This document shows positions 40,360 to 43,377 of a stretch of DNA of 43,377 nucleotides, in pieces. This DNA is from Bacteriovoracaceae bacterium (GTDB taxonomy: Bacteria > Bdellovibrionota > Bacteriovoracia > Bacteriovoracales > Bacteriovoracaceae). The stretch covers positions 1 to 43,377 of the forward strand of contig QKCN01000080.1 in the NCBI GenBank assembly GCA_003245675.1. Direction: 5' to 3'. The notes below the pieces were generated by a model. That model saw nothing but the letters and a program-made list of their open reading frames with translations, was not told the DNA's origin and did no database searches. Position 1 is the first letter of the stretch, and each line of letters begins with the position of its first letter. The translations under genes and the position numbers were made by a program.

Positions 40360-40385
40360 GGACATGACCTTTGAATAATAAGGGA

Positions 40386-40412
40386 AAAAGAAGGCCTGCA
40401 GAAGCAGGCCTT
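40386..40412 (-). terminator. Intrinsic terminator of the lamB-malK unit
   Basis: AAGGCCTGC (40391-40399), AGAA loop, GCAGGCCTT (40404-40412). On the minus strand the stem is followed by CTTTTTCCC (40382-40390). It lies 7 bases after the malK stop codon. Confidence 0.88.
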
Positions 40413-40418
40413 GATGTT

Positions 40419-41525
40419 TTAAACGAGAATGCTTTTTTCTGTTTCGCAATCGAAGAGACTGAGGTGTACCAGATTAAAGGAGACTTTGACTTGGCTTCCT
40501 ACTTCTGGAAGATTCATCCCCATTATTTCCCCGATGAAAAGTTCGCTGCCAATTGACATCGAGATAAGTGCATTTTTTCCAAGAGGTTCAACGATCTCAA
40601 TGGTTGCATCAAACTTCCATTCTTCAGGAATGTTATCATTATCATGAGCGATGAAAATATCACTTGGACGTAGTCCCATAATGAGGTGCTGGCGGTTGCC
40701 AATAAATTCTTTGACGTGCTGAGGTGCTTTAAATTTCATGTTTCCACTGTGATCTTTAAAGAAGAATTCACCACCAGATTTTTCCACATCAATATTAAAA
40801 AAGTTCATGGCCGGGCTTCCAATAAAGCTTGCGACAAATTTATTGGATGGTCGCGAAAACACTTCCATGGGGGTTCCCACTTGTTCAATATGGCCTCCAC
40901 GCATAATAACCAAGCGATCTGCAAGAGTCATTGCCTCGACTTGATCATGGGTTACGTAGATTGTTGTGCGCTTGTCGTGCAAGTGACGACGTTTGATTTC
41001 GGTGCGCATTTCATTTCTGAGTTTGGCATCAAGATTAGAAAGAGGCTCATCGAAAAGAAAAACCTTGGCATCTTTAGCAATAGCTCGTCCCATAGCCACA
41101 CGTTGACGCTGACCACCGGAAAGTTCTTTGGGTTTGCGTTTGAGATAGGTCGTAAGTCCTAGCACTTCTGCTGCATTTGTTACGCGCTTTTCAACTTCTT
41201 CTTTAGGAAGCTTTTGAAGTTTAAGACCAAAGGCCATATTTTCATAAACGGTCATGTGAGGATAAAGTGCATAGTTTTGGAAAACCATTGCAATTTCTCT
41301 TTCGTTGGGAGTTGCATGATTGACCACTTTTCCGTCAATCAGAAGATCGCCACCGGTGATGTCTTCAAGCCCTGCAATCATACGCAAGGTTGTAGACTTT
41401 CCACAGCCAGAAGGCCCCACAAGCACAAGAAATTCTTGATCTTTGATTTCTAAATCAATTCCATGAACCACATGGGTATCTTTTCCATAAGTTTTTTTAA
41501 TCTGTTTTAATTCTACAGTTGCCAT
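40419..41525 (-). CDS. malK: Sugar ABC transporter ATPase (MalK/UgpC type)
   Basis: A 368-residue ABC ATPase. Walker A VGPSGCGKSTTLR (about 37-49), Q-loop FQNYALYPHMTVYENMAFGL, signature LSGGQRQRVAMGRAIAK, Walker B VFLFDEPLSNLDAKLR and the H-loop THDQ are intact. A C-terminal OB/TOBE regulatory region (about 240-368; MGLRPSDI) is typical of the MalK/UgpC/MsmK class that powers maltodextrin or other sugar uptake. The ATG overlaps the lamB stop (TAATG), so translation is coupled. No permease or binding protein is next to it, which suggests a shared ATPase or permeases elsewhere. Confidence 0.9.
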   Translation of the reverse strand: MATVELKQIKKTYGKDTHVVHGIDLEIKDQEFLVLVGPSGCGKSTTLRMIAGLEDITGGDLLIDGKVVNHATPNEREIAMVFQNYALYPHMTVYENMAFGLKLQKLPKEEVEKRVTNAAEVLGLTTYLKRKPKELSGGQRQRVAMGRAIAKDAKVFLFDEPLSNLDAKLRNEMRTEIKRRHLHDKRTTIYVTHDQVEAMTLADRLVIMRGGHIEQVGTPMEVFSRPSNKFVASFIGSPAMNFFNIDVEKSGGEFFFKDHSGNMKFKAPQHVKEFIGNRQHLIMGLRPSDIFIAHDNDNIPEEWKFDATIEIVEPLGKNALISMSIGSELFIGEIMGMNLPEVGSQVKVSFNLVHLSLFDCETEKSILV

Positions 41526-42778
41526 TAGAACCACGCCTCCGCTTGGAACCCGTATTGAGTTGCGCTTGTTTTGTCTTCAAACATTGTGCCGCTGGCAATT
41601 CTGCCTTTGTTGTCTTCGTTCCACATTGTGTGAGTTACGAAAAAACGTAGAACGGGGCGAGACCAGATGCTCAAATTTGGGTGAAGTTGAGGAGCAACAG
41701 TGATACGAGTCATATGATATTTTTTATTATCATCAACAATTGAGTGACCAATTTCAGTCGCAAAACTCATATTGTCGTTTAAGAAGTAAACGGGACGAAT
41801 GCCGGCGCCCATGGTTGAAACGTCTTTGGTTTGAAGCCAAGGGTTTTTCGCGTTTTGAAAGTAAGCCGCTCCGTGTAGTTCAAAATTGGGTGCAAGCTTA
41901 GTGGTGATATGCTCAACCACGCGCACTGTTCTAGATTCATCTTCAATATCTTTTTCTGCCGCAGTAAGGGTTTCATCCCCCCAAACGCCAAGAGAAGAAA
42001 GGAGGCGGCTCCCATAAGTTACAGAAAAGTCATTAAATCCTTGTGCTAAATTGGAGTGGAATTTTACTCCGATGAGCTCACCCATATGAGAGACTGAGTT
42101 GTCCCCTTTGGGAGCTTGAGCAACTTGTCCCCAGAAATTTAGGCTGTGCTTTTCGCTGAGTTTGAAATCAAAAAAGCGGATATCGATAAGTTGCATTTTA
42201 TGAGTGCCAATATCAGAAGATTTGTCAGTGGCATCATTCACTTGATTGAAAAGGGCCAAGGAAAGCTTTCCATTGGCTAGCGGAATATTTTCGACACCGG
42301 CCCCAACTCCATCGACATTACCAAAATAATACCAATCCATCATATGGAGGTCGGTTGAACGGTAAAATCTATTTCCGATCCAGAAATTTAGGTGGGTTCC
42401 GGCAAGATTACCTGCCTCTACAAATGTTTCACGTAGACGGAAAGTAGAGTCCTCGGAGTTGTTATTGGCACCACTTTCATAAGTCATAAGAAAATGGGTG
42501 TTCCAGTAGGGCTCATTTGCATTTTGAGATTTCTTGTTGTGTCCTACGAATTTCATATCAACGAATGTTCCATCTTCGTTACCAAGGCGGAACTCATTAC
42601 CGGCAAGACCGGAGGCTGGAGTACCAGGATTATCGATACGGGCCAAATCGCCACCTTCGAGGTTGGAACCAAATCCAGTTCTCATGTAAGAGTGAAAGTC
42701 TAAATTTTCGCCAGTTAGAGCAAAAGCACTTGAGCTAAGGGCCAAAAGGGAAGCTAATCCCCAGTGAAGCATTTTCAT
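41525..42778 (-). CDS. lamB: LamB-type maltoporin
   Basis: A 417-residue outer-membrane protein: signal peptide about 1-20, then LDFHSYMRTGFGSN and NEFRLGNEDGTFVDMKF, which match the LamB start (VDFHGYARSG ... YRLGNE). NFWIGNRFYRSTDLHMMDWYY corresponds to the LamB strand around the greasy slide. It ends QAEAWF, a normal C-terminal barrel residue. LamB forms trimeric channels for maltodextrins. AAGGAG precedes the ATG. Coupled to malK and divergent from a ROK kinase, it belongs to a sugar-use locus. Confidence 0.9.
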   Translation of the reverse strand: MKMLHWGLASLLALSSSAFALTGENLDFHSYMRTGFGSNLEGGDLARIDNPGTPASGLAGNEFRLGNEDGTFVDMKFVGHNKKSQNANEPYWNTHFLMTYESGANNNSEDSTFRLRETFVEAGNLAGTHLNFWIGNRFYRSTDLHMMDWYYFGNVDGVGAGVENIPLANGKLSLALFNQVNDATDKSSDIGTHKMQLIDIRFFDFKLSEKHSLNFWGQVAQAPKGDNSVSHMGELIGVKFHSNLAQGFNDFSVTYGSRLLSSLGVWGDETLTAAEKDIEDESRTVRVVEHITTKLAPNFELHGAAYFQNAKNPWLQTKDVSTMGAGIRPVYFLNDNMSFATEIGHSIVDDNKKYHMTRITVAPQLHPNLSIWSRPVLRFFVTHTMWNEDNKGRIASGTMFEDKTSATQYGFQAEAWF

Positions 42779-42918
42779 GTAGGACTCCTTGATTGCGGGT
42801 TTACTGCAAATTTTTCAAAGCATAGCCTTAAAAAATTGATTTTTCTAGGTTTTTTGCTTATTCAAGAGGGCGAAAATAGATCATAAGAATAGTTAAAATA
42901 ACTTTAGGAGAACTCTTT
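42779..42918. promoter_or_regulatory. Divergent control region lamB / ROK kinase
   Basis: 140 bases separate the two divergent starts and must hold both promoters. TTGCTT at 42854-42859 is a possible -35 for the ROK gene, but the -10 at 17 bases (TAGATC) is weak. I see no clear palindromic operator. Confidence 0.4.
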
Positions 42919-43377
42919 ATGAAAATGGCCATTGGCATGGATATTGGGGGAACAAATACCAAAGTTGCTTTTGTGACAGAAAAGGCAGAAATCCTTTACA
43001 GTACAAGCTTTGCAACTTTGTCGTATGCACCTTTTGACGATTTTTTGAAGCGAGTCAAAGAAAAGGTGAGTGAGGGGTTAAGAATAGTCAAAAACGACTA
43101 TGAGCTTTTAGGAATGGGCGTGGGAGCTCCTAATGCCAATCCAAGAACGGGAATGATTCAAGACCCTCCTAATCTGGGGTGGGGAACTGTTTCGCTTGCC
43201 AAAGACTTAGAAGATATCTTGGATATGCCCGTTCGTTTGGACAATGATGCCAATATTGCGGCAACGGGCGAAATGTATTTTGGCGAGGCTCGTGGCATGA
43301 AAAATTTTATTACCGTAACTCTAGGAACGGGGGTTGGCACAGGTGTTGTGGTGGAAGGTGCTTTAATGACAGGGGCT
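42919..43377 (+). CDS. ROK-family sugar kinase, partial (3' end missing)
   Basis: The first 153 codons of a ROK-family protein; the gene continues past the window. The start MKMAIGMDIGGTNTKVAFV is the phosphate-1 motif (DIGGTxxK). GMGVGAPNANPRTGMI and the LDNDANIAATGEMYFGEARG block give the catalytic Asp region, followed by TLGTGVGTGVVVEG (phosphate-2). There is no N-terminal helix-turn-helix, so it is a kinase (glucokinase-like) rather than a ROK repressor. TTTAGGAG precedes the ATG. With lamB/malK it would phosphorylate sugar released from imported maltodextrins. Confidence 0.92.
   Translation, partial: MKMAIGMDIGGTNTKVAFVTEKAEILYSTSFATLSYAPFDDFLKRVKEKVSEGLRIVKNDYELLGMGVGAPNANPRTGMIQDPPNLGWGTVSLAKDLEDILDMPVRLDNDANIAATGEMYFGEARGMKNFITVTLGTGVGTGVVVEGALMTGA

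Noticed and set aside
1-43377. Search for tRNA, rRNA, CRISPR arrays and transposase genes
   Set aside because: I found no convincing example by reading; a covariance-model scan would be decisive for small RNAs.

Overview
The window reads as chromosome of a flagellated Gram-negative bacterium, most likely a low-GC member of Bdellovibrionota (Bacteriovorax/Halobacteriovorax-like). The grounds are AT-rich DNA, a fliL-fliM-fliN-fliO-fliP-fliQ-fliR-flhB-flhA-flhF-flhG-fliA cluster, many secreted and lipoprotein proteases, large signal-peptide proteins without obvious families, LPS-type glycosyltransferases and outer-membrane barrels. The taxon is inferred from gene content and style; no rRNA or tRNA is present to confirm it.

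Layout. 1-4.6 kb, minus strand: the 5' part of a small secreted protein, a pentapeptide-repeat protein coupled to a YeiH-type membrane protein and a small ORF, then a 801-aa secreted coiled-coil protein preceded by a near-perfect FliA (sigma-28) promoter. 4.6-6.6 kb: an accessory patch holding a higBA toxin-antitoxin pair overlapped by an M23 endopeptidase lipoprotein. Paired GTGGGCAT repeats flank it, and at each end lie imperfect copies of the first codons of mutM. 6.6-7.7 kb: mutM and an ArsR-type regulator. 7.8-19.5 kb: a single flagellar operon from a strong sigma-70-like promoter to a clear intrinsic terminator, encoding the C-ring parts FliM/FliN, the export gate FliO/P/Q/R/FlhB/FlhA, the placement pair FlhF/FlhG and sigma-28. 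19.6-21.9 kb: a membrane PAS/coiled-coil sensor-like protein.

21.9-23.9 kb: coaE and mazG (minus), divergent from ybeY. 24-28.5 kb: an outer-membrane barrel followed by a 1040-aa lipoprotein with degenerate EF-hand-like repeats. A 27-bp perfect hairpin separates these from a flippase-like membrane protein and a WaaE-like glycosyltransferase. 30.4-33.6 kb: UDP-glucose dehydrogenase and a lipoprotein form of oligoendopeptidase F. 33.7-37.4 kb: NifU-domain protein, heptosyltransferase-like GT9, subtilase lipoprotein and a fibronectin-III/FGE-like lipoprotein. 37.6-40.4 kb: a minimal SF2 helicase, convergent and overlapping with a secreted HExxH/transglutaminase/TPR protein. 40.4-43.4 kb: a MalK-type ABC ATPase coupled to a LamB-type maltoporin, divergent from a ROK sugar kinase cut by the window end.

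Best leads: (1) FlhF is an intact ORF whose GTPase motifs are destroyed (SGQTT in place of GKTT, no DTAG, no TKLDE), while FlhG next to it keeps its ATPase motifs. (2) The higBA-M23 patch looks like a small non-autonomous element inserted at the start of mutM. (3) A strong intrinsic terminator lies inside the helicase coding region, about 28 bases before the stop codon, which could yield non-stop mRNA. (4) Sigma-28-type promoters precede two secreted proteins outside the flagellar cluster. (5) Two unusual long hairpins sit at 28.5 and 30.4 kb.
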